Origin: JAPLST01 sp964397565
GTDB lineage: Bacteria; Auribacterota; UBA3054; JAPLST01
Assembly (NCBI GenBank): GCA_964397565.1
Contig: CAYNJC010000005.1
Span: 1 to 64,000, forward strand
Length of the DNA: 64,000 nt
Direction of reading: 5' to 3'
This document shows, one piece after another, positions 57,201 through 64,000 of the stretch. Under the pieces are notes generated by a model. The model was given only the letters and a program-made list of their open reading frames with translations, had not been told where the DNA came from and ran no database searches. Positions within the stretch are counted from its first letter, which is position 1. Every line of letters starts with the position of its first letter. Made by a program: the position numbers and the translations under genes.

Positions 57201-58980
57201 TGTAGCACTCATAGAATGGCAGCGCCGTCGTGGTGTCCAGAAAGCGCCCGTCGTAGGAGCGCCCTTTGATCAGCGGCGGAATGCGCCGCATGGCCCATGC
57301 CAGTTGCCGGTTCGGACAGAGCGTGTAGCCCGGAAACTCGCCATGGTCGGTGCGCATCACCCAGCCACGCGCCATGCTGCCGTTGTAGCGCAGCATGATA
57401 TCATCCGCTTGCTCGAACAGATTCTGCTCGGCCACACCCGCCACAACGGCTTCCTCCCGCGGCCAGAGATCGGTGTACAAATCATACTGCGTCGTCAGCC
57501 AGCCCCAGCGCTGCAGTGGTCGTAGATTATCCAGCGCTTCGCCTGACGAAAAAAGCATGCGGTCCACGCCGTGCTGGTACAGCCAGCGCAGGGCATCCAG
57601 CCGTGCGCGCTGGCCCTTCACGTGGTACAGAAAATTGAACCAGCCGATCGGTGCGCCGCGAAAGCGCGCCAATTGCGGCAGCCGCTTTTGCTTTTCCGCC
57701 AGCGTCACCAGTTTGCCGTTCGCCGCCGCTTCGCGCCGATAGCGCTTGGTCAGCGCGACGTAGCCGCCGGTGTCGGCAAACCAGAAGCGCACCGTGCGGT
57801 CATAGCCCCACTGACCCTTCTGTGACATCCACGAGAGACTGACCGCGTTGGCGGCGCGCGACACGCCATCCCGCGCCGGCGCCTCGTGCCAATACATGCG
57901 CGCCAGCGCGTCATCTTCATCGCGCGTAAACCACATGGCGGCGGCGCCCGTGCGCGGATTCGCCACGCCCGCCCATGGCATCGTCAAGCCCGACCCGTCG
58001 CCCAGTTGCAGGATCAGTGTTGGCAGGTCGCGCACCGCGGTCGGAAAGAAGAAGCCCTCGCCCAGCGGCACCACCAAGCCGCTCTCCGGCGCGCTGTCAC
58101 ACAAGGTGGGAACGACGTCGAGTTGCGCCGCCCAGAGCGGCATGGGTGTCTCGGGCGGCAGCGTGGCGCGCAGCGAAAATTCCGGCGCGGTTTCCTCCAA
58201 CTGCACCTGCAACCGCAATGGCGCATTCGCCGGCAGGTACACGGCCGTCACATCGGCGTGGCGTGTTCCTTGCATGCGCACGCCGGTGACAACGATCTGA
58301 CGGCCGGCGGGGAAGGTGTGCCAGACGCGCCGGGTGCGCTTGTCGGTCGCGGTGAACGACCATTCAACGGGGTCGAAGGTGACGGCCAGCACCTGGTTCT
58401 CGAGCGTGAACGGCCGGGCGGCGGATGCGGTAACACGTGCGACCTGGCCTGCATGCGGCTGCAGCACGGATGTATCAAGCAACAAATCGCATGTCTGATT
58501 GCCGGTCAGGCACAGTTGCACGGAACGCGCGCGCGGCGGCACCGCACAGACGCCGGCCAGGGTCTGCCAGACGCCATTGGAATAACCGGGCATGCGCGGC
58601 GCAAACAACTCATCGATGGGCTGGCCGTTTTTGTCCAGCACGCGCAGGCACAGAAAAATGTGCCCGTCGGGATGCAACGACCGCAGCTGCAAATCGGCGG
58701 CATAGCGCAGCACGCGCAGGGGTTTCACCCGGACGGGCTGGCCAAGGGCGCACACCCAGTCACTGCTGTTGGTGCATTCCCAGCGCGTCACCGCGCCGCG
58801 CGCCGGGTCGTCATAGACGGCCACCCGCGCCGCGCCGCGCACCGCGCGCACCGCAGCGGGAGACAGTGCGGCCCCGCCATGGCACACCAGCAGCAACCAC
58901 GCGCCTGCCAGACACAGCAACGCCCGGCACCTCGGCACGGGCAGCCGTCGTCCACTGCGTTGATGGTTGCATTCAGGCAT
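54250..58980 (-). CDS. Exported tandem-duplicated glycosidase-like protein (DUF6259-like)
   Basis: 1576 residues. Signal peptide about 10-40 (LLCLAGAWLLLVCHGGAALS). Two homologous ~760-residue halves follow, each with a jelly-roll-like start (HIFLCLRVLDKNGQPIDELFAP / VTFLCLRVLDADRHELRTLYAP), a barrel-like core (GAAAMWFTRDEDDALARMYWHEAP; VTLAEKQKRLPQLARFRGAPIGW; TDHGEFPGYTLCPNRQLAWA; YSPRHPMTRSEDKAARRALLKYVG) and a C-terminal beta domain (LLQQTEFANGARIVVNFSS). The pattern resembles uncharacterised glycosidase-like families; catalytic residues cannot be assigned with confidence. The first gene of the operon, driven by a divergent promoter. Confidence 0.75.
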   Translation of the reverse strand: MPECNHQRSGRRLPVPRCRALLCLAGAWLLLVCHGGAALSPAAVRAVRGAARVAVYDDPARGAVTRWECTNSSDWVCALGQPVRVKPLRVLRYAADLQLRSLHPDGHIFLCLRVLDKNGQPIDELFAPRMPGYSNGVWQTLAGVCAVPPRARSVQLCLTGNQTCDLLLDTSVLQPHAGQVARVTASAARPFTLENQVLAVTFDPVEWSFTATDKRTRRVWHTFPAGRQIVVTGVRMQGTRHADVTAVYLPANAPLRLQVQLEETAPEFSLRATLPPETPMPLWAAQLDVVPTLCDSAPESGLVVPLGEGFFFPTAVRDLPTLILQLGDGSGLTMPWAGVANPRTGAAAMWFTRDEDDALARMYWHEAPARDGVSRAANAVSLSWMSQKGQWGYDRTVRFWFADTGGYVALTKRYRREAAANGKLVTLAEKQKRLPQLARFRGAPIGWFNFLYHVKGQRARLDALRWLYQHGVDRMLFSSGEALDNLRPLQRWGWLTTQYDLYTDLWPREEAVVAGVAEQNLFEQADDIMLRYNGSMARGWVMRTDHGEFPGYTLCPNRQLAWAMRRIPPLIKGRSYDGRFLDTTTALPFYECYSPRHPMTRSEDKAARRALLKYVGDVKLICGSEIGCDWAVPELCYGEGMLSPVPFRHPRAGDLPPDLTPVPETFAYQLNPAVRIPLWELVYHDCLVAYWYWGDTNNTFPELWGRRNLFNALYAVPAMYMVQHTQQWEACRTGIVATEQLLKPVFAAAGWNEMVDHQFLAPDRLLQQTEFANGARIVVNFSSEPRQHEGQVIAATNFIVITNAVAHTAPAPKKMVTATPADSIMCNATGATWMINLGAPVAVAPFDVVRYGAMLNVQSFSADNVTFLCLRVLDADRHELRTLYAPLLPAFSITAQWQRVAGTGVAPANARFLQVQLWGQQAAKILARTPALQRLGNRAAEVDPSARRPVLLSNALLQVTLDPQTWSFCATDTRCGRRWHSFAANDHILITNVIQRAAQEVACDGVYLPANVPCRLTVRVASDAPEVSIGAHLPHATPMALWAAPLEVVPALCETSATAELVVPLGEGFLFPTTDPALPPMLLQLASGEGLCMPWFGVADMASGAAAMCFTRDEDDALARMFYHRGPPADAGTITLEWLSQTNQWGYDRSASFWFTDHGGYVALAKRYRRAAAAVGKLVTLAEKQQRLPQIARMRGAPVAWLQHGYQYTSTVERTADLRWLYTQGISNMIVPYTLGMLDTNDVRRWGWLFSRYDLYSDVWPAEQAEPAHVPNRVFGYPDDIQVLANSTLRRGWVRMTEHGEFPGYVLCPRQHLKWARARIPPTLADGPYLARLIDTTAALPLGECYSTNHPMTRSDDKAARLALLKYVGELGLVCGSEMGSDWAVPALCYGEGLLSPAAFRHPNAGYLPLNMQPVTNTYRYMLNPAVRVPLWELVYHDCCVAYWYWGDANNTFPALWPQRNLFNALYAVPPLYKIATTTEWHAARAQIIATDQMLDPVFAQIGFEEMTGHRFLTHDRTLQLSEFAGGARVVVNFSTTPHAFEQSIIGATNILVLPARVAAPAAVPARPLLSPKNKQ

Positions 58981-59025
58981 GCGCGTCTCGTGTCGGCGGT
59001 TACAAAAGCTGCCAAGAGCAGGCCA

Positions 59026-59054
59026 AGTATACCAGAATGATTACAAAAAGTAAA
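59026..59054 (-). promoter_or_regulatory. Promoter of the minus-strand polysaccharide operon
   Basis: On the minus strand TTTACT (59054-59049), a 17-bp spacer and TATACT (59031-59026), 46 bp before ATG 58980. The -35 box lies 9 bp from the -35 of the divergent plus-strand promoter. Confidence 0.75.
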
Positions 59055-59063
59055 GGCCAGAGT

Positions 59064-59092
59064 TTGACAATTATGCCATTTTCTGTTATACT
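59064..59092 (+). promoter_or_regulatory. Consensus promoter of the beta-helix gene
   Basis: TTGACA (59064-59069), a 17-bp spacer and TATACT (59087-59092). Together with the minus-strand promoter it forms a compact divergent control region of about 70 bp. Confidence 0.9.
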
Positions 59093-59193
59093 AAAATTAG
59101 TTATGCCTTATTTCACGAGGAATGGATGACAACCACGAGACGCTTGGTGACATTTTTGTTCAAGCGCCGCTTCACTGGACTGGCGAGGATAGA

Positions 59194-61380
59194 ATGCGCT
59201 GTTTAACTGCACTGCTTAGAAGTGTATGCGTGTTGACCATCATCAGCATGGGGGCGCATGGCGCGGGCAATTTGTTGGTGAATCCCGGTTTTGAACAGCC
59301 GACGCTGAGTAAGGACAATGCTTGGTACGCGGGCATCAGCGGCTGGACCGTGGGCGGCGTGGCCACCTACGGCACGACCTGGACTCATCCGTGGAACCCA
59401 TCCACACCCTGCCCGGAAGGCAACCAGCACGTCTGGGGCAGCATCAACCAGTTTTACCTCGAACAGGCACCCCTCGTCATCCAGAGCAACACGGTCTATC
59501 TTTTTGCGGTTGACCTGTATCGCATGGCGCCGCAAGGCGACGGCAACAGTGTCCAGGTCGGTCTTGTCGATGGCACGGCCGGCGGCTATCTCGCCGTCAA
59601 GGAATATCAGCCCACCTATCAACCATCCAAAAAAGATTTTGACTTTCTGACTGATCAGTGGACGCGTGTCACCGTCGAATTCAGCGCCGCCGCGGATCCC
59701 ACGCGCGTCGGCCACTCCTTGAAAACCACGATCAACAGTTACCTGTGCGCGATTGACAATGCCGCCCTGACCACCGGCAACTATGTCCGCACCTTTTACG
59801 TGAGCTCGTCCGGCGGCAGCGATCTGAATGACGGGCTGACGCCCGGCACCGCCTGGAAGTCATTCAGCAACGCCAACGCGCGCACGTTGCTTCCCAACGA
59901 ATCGCTGCTCCTCAAACGCGGCGACACTTGGAACCAGGAACTCAACCTCAGCGGCAGCGGCGCGCCCGCCATGCCGATTGTGCTCGGCGACTACGGCACC
60001 GGCGCCAAGCCGCGCATCCAGCGCTCCAATATCGACTGGGACCGTTGCGTCGTGCTCAATGGCGCATCCTCATGGCGCGTTCGCAACCTCGACTGCCGCA
60101 CCGCCAAACTCGGCCTCTACCTTCGCTACAACGACGACTATTTCAACAGCGACATGCAAGTCTATTCCTGCGACTTCTTCAACATGTCCAGCTCGAATGT
60201 CTGGGACCTTTCCTCCAATAACTACGAATACGCCTGGTCCGCCGCCATCTTCCTCGGCGGCCATGTCTGGGACCCAAGCCAGAACTACGCACCCGTCCTC
60301 GACGGCCTGCTGATCAGCAACTGCACCGCCACCAGCGCCGGCCAGATGTTCATTGCCAACTGGTACTGGCCAACGGTCTACAAACGCCGCCTCCGCAATC
60401 TCCTGCTGACTGACTGCGTCGCCAGTAATTGTCTAGCCGGCTTGATCCAGCTCAACTGCGCTTCCGAATGCCGCATGACCCGCTCGCGCGCCCTCTACGG
60501 CGGCGGCTATTATTCAATGGGCACCACCGCCGGCTTCGCCCAGAGCTGCTCCAATTGCGTCATTGACGACTGCGAATTCACCGGCACGATCAAGAAAAAC
60601 TGCGCCGACGGCTCGGGCTGGGACTTCGAGGGCGATTGCGAAGACCTGCGCTTCATCAACAATGTCATCTCCAGCAACGATGGCCCGGCCATCCTCTACG
60701 TGATGACCATCGCGGCCAACAAGCGCAGTACCATAGCCAGCAACACCTTCTACAACAACTGCCGCAATCCGTGGAACAGCGATGCCAATGTTGAGATGAA
60801 GTCCAGCAGCGATAACAATACCGGCTGGGTCATCGGCAACGGCCTCTACCGCGGTGCCGCCAATTATGCCGGCACGCCCGGCTTCTTCAGCACCAAGTGG
60901 GCCGGCCATGTCCTTTCCAACAACCGGCAGCTTGACTACTCGTCCGTCGCCGGCCGCCAAGTCACGTGGGAATTCAACACGCCCGGCAACTTCGAAGGCT
61001 GGGCCGGCTTCTACCAGTGGACCAACACCAGCGTCAACGGCGGCTGCTTGAACGGCGCGTCTAGCGGCATTGATCCTTACGGTTACAGCGGCGCCACCTG
61101 GGCCAACACGCATCAGTATCGCGCGGCGCGCGTGCGCATGTCCGTGACGGCCGGCGCATGGGCGCAATTGTTTTTCATCACCGAAACCGACGGCACATGG
61201 GACGGCGCAAAATCTTTGTCCTTCCCGATTACCGCCGATGGCGCCCAGCATGAATATGTTCTTGACCTGCGCACCCTGTGCCCGGCCTACCAAGGCGTGG
61301 TGACGCAGGTGCGCCTTGATCCAACCGATGCCAACGGCGCCAGCATCGCCGTTGACTACGTGCGCCTGACGGACCAATGA
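59194..61380 (+). CDS. Exported parallel beta-helix protein (paralog 1)
   Basis: 728 residues from ATG 59194, chosen because GAGG lies eight bases upstream and a signal peptide (MRCLTALLRSVCVLTIISMGAHG) begins there; the longer frame from 59122 adds a hydrophilic stretch. An N-terminal carbohydrate-binding-like domain, NLLVNPGFEQP...GISGWTVGG (about 25-200), is followed by a right-handed beta-helix (about 210-560) starting FYVSSSGGSDLNDGLTPGTAWKS, and a C-terminal beta-sandwich (about 585-728). Pectate-lyase-like folds of this kind often act on polysaccharides. Divergent from the glycosidase operon, so probably co-regulated. Confidence 0.85.
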   Translation: MRCLTALLRSVCVLTIISMGAHGAGNLLVNPGFEQPTLSKDNAWYAGISGWTVGGVATYGTTWTHPWNPSTPCPEGNQHVWGSINQFYLEQAPLVIQSNTVYLFAVDLYRMAPQGDGNSVQVGLVDGTAGGYLAVKEYQPTYQPSKKDFDFLTDQWTRVTVEFSAAADPTRVGHSLKTTINSYLCAIDNAALTTGNYVRTFYVSSSGGSDLNDGLTPGTAWKSFSNANARTLLPNESLLLKRGDTWNQELNLSGSGAPAMPIVLGDYGTGAKPRIQRSNIDWDRCVVLNGASSWRVRNLDCRTAKLGLYLRYNDDYFNSDMQVYSCDFFNMSSSNVWDLSSNNYEYAWSAAIFLGGHVWDPSQNYAPVLDGLLISNCTATSAGQMFIANWYWPTVYKRRLRNLLLTDCVASNCLAGLIQLNCASECRMTRSRALYGGGYYSMGTTAGFAQSCSNCVIDDCEFTGTIKKNCADGSGWDFEGDCEDLRFINNVISSNDGPAILYVMTIAANKRSTIASNTFYNNCRNPWNSDANVEMKSSSDNNTGWVIGNGLYRGAANYAGTPGFFSTKWAGHVLSNNRQLDYSSVAGRQVTWEFNTPGNFEGWAGFYQWTNTSVNGGCLNGASSGIDPYGYSGATWANTHQYRAARVRMSVTAGAWAQLFFITETDGTWDGAKSLSFPITADGAQHEYVLDLRTLCPAYQGVVTQVRLDPTDANGASIAVDYVRLTDQ

Positions 61381-61559
61381 CCATGTTTTTTCCCAAATCT
61401 GGCGGTTTGATTGGGTTGTTGCTCCCCACCGATCCCGCCGTGCCGGGATCGGTGGAAGCAGAGATTGGGAAAAAAACGCCGGCGTGCCTTTTTTATTCAC
61501 CCACGATACCGCCACGGCGGCACCGTGGGGGTCTCGGCACACCCACCCGCCCAACTCGT
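61381..61559. repeat. A/B palindrome module at the start of paralog 2
   Basis: Hairpin A (CCCACCGATCCCGCC...GGTGG) at 61425-61455 and hairpin B (CCCACGATACCGCC...GTGGG) at 61500-61529, with AGATTGGGA between. An open frame in phase with the next gene runs right through it from ATG 61383. Confidence 0.85.
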
Positions 61560-64000
61560 GTGCGCGCTTGCGTTTGCCGTGGTTACTGGGATTTCCTTTG
61601 CTGTGGTGTTGGCACCGCCGCATCTGGGTTCTTTCGACTCCTGCTGCTCGCCGGCTGCGCAAGCCTGTGGACCTTGTCCGCCTTGCCGGCCGGCAACCTG
61701 CTGGTCAACGGCGGCTTTGAACAACCGCCGCTCAGCCCCGGCAACACTTGGTACGCGGGCATCAGCGGTTGGACCGTCGGTGGCGGTGCCGGCGCCGGCA
61801 CCATGTGGGCCATGCCGCAATATCCGGCCACACCCTGCCCGGAAGGCAACCAGTATGTCTGGGGCAGCGTCAACCAATTCTATCTCGAGCAGATCCCACT
61901 CACCATCAAAAGCAATACGCTCTACACTTTTTCCATCGACCTGTACCGGATGAGCCCCCAAGGCGCCGGCAACAGCATCTCGTTCGGCTTGGTCGACGGC
62001 ACGACCGGCGGCTATCTCGCCGTCACGGAATATCAGCCCACCTATCAGCCCACTAAGAAAGATTTTGATTTCCTAACCGATCAGTGGACCCGCGTCTCTG
62101 TCGCCTACAATTCCGCCACAGATCCCAGCCGCGTCGGCCACTTCCTGAAAGCAACTGTGAACAGCTATTTGTGCGCGCTGGACAACGTCACGCTCACCAC
62201 CGGCACGTACCTGCGGGCATTTTATATCAGCGCCGCCGGCAGCGATCTCAACGATGGTCTTTCCCCCGCCACGCCCTGGCGTTCGTTCACCAACGTCAAT
62301 GCGCGCACGCTGCTGCCGAACGAGTCCGTGCTCCTTCGCCGCGGCGACGAGTGGCGCCAGGAATTGCACCTGCGCGGCAAGGGCGCGCCCGGCCAGTACA
62401 TCACTCTCGCCGATTATGGCTTGGCCGCGCTCGACCGCCCGCGCATTCGCCGCTATGATGTCGAGTATGACCGCTGTGCCGTCGTCGAGGGCGCCTCCTA
62501 TTGGCGCATCCACGGCCTCGACTTGCGCGACGCCAAGATCGGCCTGTATTTGCGCTACAACCAGGATTATGTCAACACCGATGTGGCCGTCTATGACTGT
62601 CATGTCGAAGGCTTGACCGACCAGACGCTTGATCCGCCCAAACACGATTACGAACTGGCCTGGTCAGTCGGCATTTTCATCGGCGGCAAAGCCGGCGGGC
62701 CGGTGGGCCATCCGCTCAATTGGAGCAATGTGCTCGATGGCGTCAGCGTGTCCAACTGCACTTTCCGCCGCTGCGCGATCGGCTTTGGTAATGCCTGGTA
62801 CTATCCCGAACCGTACAAAGGGCGCCTGCGCAATGTCCGCATGAGTGACTGCACGGCGATCGATTGCATGAACGGCGCGCTCATGTTATTTGACACGGAT
62901 GGCGCCGTGGTCGAGCGCGTGCGCGCCATTGGCGGCGGCGGCGATTGCTGGTGCGGCTCCGCACTCGGTATCGTCCAGTCCGGCCGCAACATTGTCATCG
63001 ACAATTGTGAATTCGCCGGGATTAACCGGGCCCACAGCGCCGACGGCGTCGGCTTTGACTTCGAGGGCAGCGCCGAAAATTGCGTCTTTCGCAATGTCGT
63101 CATTCACGATTGCTCCGGCGCGGCGCTCCTGAATCTCACCACTGGCGGCATCAATAGCAACATGACGTTTGCCAATTGCACCTTTTATAATAATGCCCGC
63201 AATCCGTGGAATGACCAGATCGGCAGCGAAATGTGCTGCGGCTACGCCGGCAACCTCGGCATCGTCAGCAACTGCGGCCTCTACACCAGTTGGAACGCGG
63301 ACAGCGCTCTCTCGGCCAATTGGGGCGGCCACGCCATGATCAACGTGCGCACCGGCAGTTTCCAGACGGTCTACAACCGGCCGACCTGGTGGGGCTGGCA
63401 GACCGACGGCAATTTCGACGGCTGGAGCTCGCCCAATCAACTCGACGGCCTCGTCGTCAGCGGCGGCGCGCTCCGCGCCACCAGTGCTGGCGTTGACCCG
63501 TTTATTGTCTCCGCACCGACCTGGACGCCCGCGCTGGCCACCCGCTTCGCCTGGGTGCGCATGAGCCAGTCCGCCGGCACCCATGCCCAGTTTTTCTGGA
63601 TCACCGAGACCGATCCCAATTGGGACGGCGCCAAGAGTGCCGCCTTTCCGATCACTGCCGATGGCGCGCCGCATGACTATTATGTCGACCTCGTCGCCGC
63701 CGGCGCCAAGGGGCTCATCACGCAAGTCAGGCTTGATCCGACTATCGTCGCCGGTTCGGCCATGGCCATCGATTACGTGCGACTGGTCGAGTCAATCAGC
63801 CCGCTGCCTACCAATGCGCCCGCGCCACGCGCCGCCTGGCCGATCCAAACGACGCTCACCGGCCAAACGCTCGACAACTGGATGCTGGAAAGTTCCTCAA
63901 ACTCGCAGGCGGGCGGCTCCATTGGCAATGTCAGCGCCACCACCGTGCGCGCCGGCGATGAAACAAACAATGCCGCTTATCGCGCGATTGTCGCGTTCGA
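61560..64000 (+). CDS. Exported parallel beta-helix protein (paralog 2, cut by window end)
   Basis: At least 813 codons, open to the last base. GTG 61560 is the nearest usable start before a signal-like FFRLLLLAGCASLWTLSALPAG, with a possible lipobox LAGC. From NLLVNGGFEQPPLS (codon about 45) it parallels paralog 1 through the binding domain, SAAGSDLNDGLSPATPWRSF, the beta-helix and the following beta-sandwich, then continues into a further domain (PRAAWPIQTTLTGQTLDNW). The true start is uncertain because the palindrome module upstream keeps the frame open; an alternative frame gives VCALAFAVVTGISFAVVLA, so a frameshift in the signal region is possible. Confidence 0.75.
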   Translation, partial: MRACVCRGYWDFLCCGVGTAASGFFRLLLLAGCASLWTLSALPAGNLLVNGGFEQPPLSPGNTWYAGISGWTVGGGAGAGTMWAMPQYPATPCPEGNQYVWGSVNQFYLEQIPLTIKSNTLYTFSIDLYRMSPQGAGNSISFGLVDGTTGGYLAVTEYQPTYQPTKKDFDFLTDQWTRVSVAYNSATDPSRVGHFLKATVNSYLCALDNVTLTTGTYLRAFYISAAGSDLNDGLSPATPWRSFTNVNARTLLPNESVLLRRGDEWRQELHLRGKGAPGQYITLADYGLAALDRPRIRRYDVEYDRCAVVEGASYWRIHGLDLRDAKIGLYLRYNQDYVNTDVAVYDCHVEGLTDQTLDPPKHDYELAWSVGIFIGGKAGGPVGHPLNWSNVLDGVSVSNCTFRRCAIGFGNAWYYPEPYKGRLRNVRMSDCTAIDCMNGALMLFDTDGAVVERVRAIGGGGDCWCGSALGIVQSGRNIVIDNCEFAGINRAHSADGVGFDFEGSAENCVFRNVVIHDCSGAALLNLTTGGINSNMTFANCTFYNNARNPWNDQIGSEMCCGYAGNLGIVSNCGLYTSWNADSALSANWGGHAMINVRTGSFQTVYNRPTWWGWQTDGNFDGWSSPNQLDGLVVSGGALRATSAGVDPFIVSAPTWTPALATRFAWVRMSQSAGTHAQFFWITETDPNWDGAKSAAFPITADGAPHDYYVDLVAAGAKGLITQVRLDPTIVAGSAMAIDYVRLVESISPLPTNAPAPRAAWPIQTTLTGQTLDNWMLESSSNSQAGGSIGNVSATTVRAGDETNNAAYRAIVAF

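Noticed and set aside
59122..59193. Earlier ATG of beta-helix paralog 1
   Set aside because: The extension is hydrophilic and would bury the signal peptide; the later ATG has a better-spaced GAGG.

Overview
The window (two runs of 100 N, at 20-119 and 38730-38829, so a scaffolded draft or metagenome assembly) is GC-rich Gram-negative DNA. An MCE/Mla lipid transport operon implies an outer membrane. PEP-CTERM sorting signals, glycoside hydrolases of families 78 and 36, secreted beta-helix proteins, lamin-tail domains, a secreted formylglycine-enzyme-like protein and a genome crowded with small palindromes point to the PVC superphylum, most likely a Kiritimatiellota/Lentisphaerota/Verrucomicrobiota-type heterotroph. 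This placement is inference; no rRNA or tRNA gene was seen.

Layout. 1-582: tandem and palindromic repeats. 583-4192: a YfhO-type membrane protein split into two genes, then a lipoate ligase. 4327-6448: a lipoprotein, a REP-transposase remnant and an AT-rich orphan membrane gene bracketed by a 67-bp repeat. 6449-9158: three stand-alone enzymes. 9194-16186: a giant GspK-like pseudopilin, a PEP-CTERM lamin-tail protein and a NYN-nuclease gene whose start codon sits in a perfect hairpin loop. 16677-20122: mlaE-mlaF-mlaD-lipoprotein operon. 20353-25891: secreted trypsin-like protease, then thrS-infC-rpmI-rplT-pheS, without pheT and with a ThrRS lacking the TGS domain. 26022-33938: a Calx-beta subtilase, an FAA hydrolase and a double M16 peptidase. 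34145-37279: a decapitated BrnT toxin with intact BrnA antitoxin, then a histidine kinase and an OmpR-type regulator. 37301-39085: two clusters of A/B palindromes flanking a two-domain HUH (Y1) protein. 39203-41386: a large orphan secreted protein. 42058-46217: a three-gene operon of a membrane protein ending in (Cys-His-Ser-Ala)n, a PqqD-like/radical SAM/SPASM protein and a small membrane protein. 46544-48086: a mini PEP-CTERM protein and an FGE-like protein. 48312-58980 (minus): a polysaccharide-use operon. 59194-64000 (plus): two paralogous beta-helix proteins, the second cut by the window end.

The most novel candidates are (1) the operon pairing a radical SAM/SPASM enzyme with a membrane protein bearing a cytoplasmic CHSA repeat tail, which looks like an undescribed peptide-tail modification system; (2) the fused double-Y1 protein, in which one half keeps the HUH histidines and the other the tyrosine position, embedded in its probable palindrome substrates; (3) the 18-bp hairpin presenting the start codon of the NYN-nuclease gene; and (4) heptanucleotide arrays that repeatedly sit on the stop codons of genes. 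A shared direct-repeat promoter motif (TTGACA-N5-GTGACA) precedes both the kinase gene and the orphan gene at 39203. Promoters close to the sigma-70 consensus are common, and several lie so close to the start codon that leaderless transcripts are likely.
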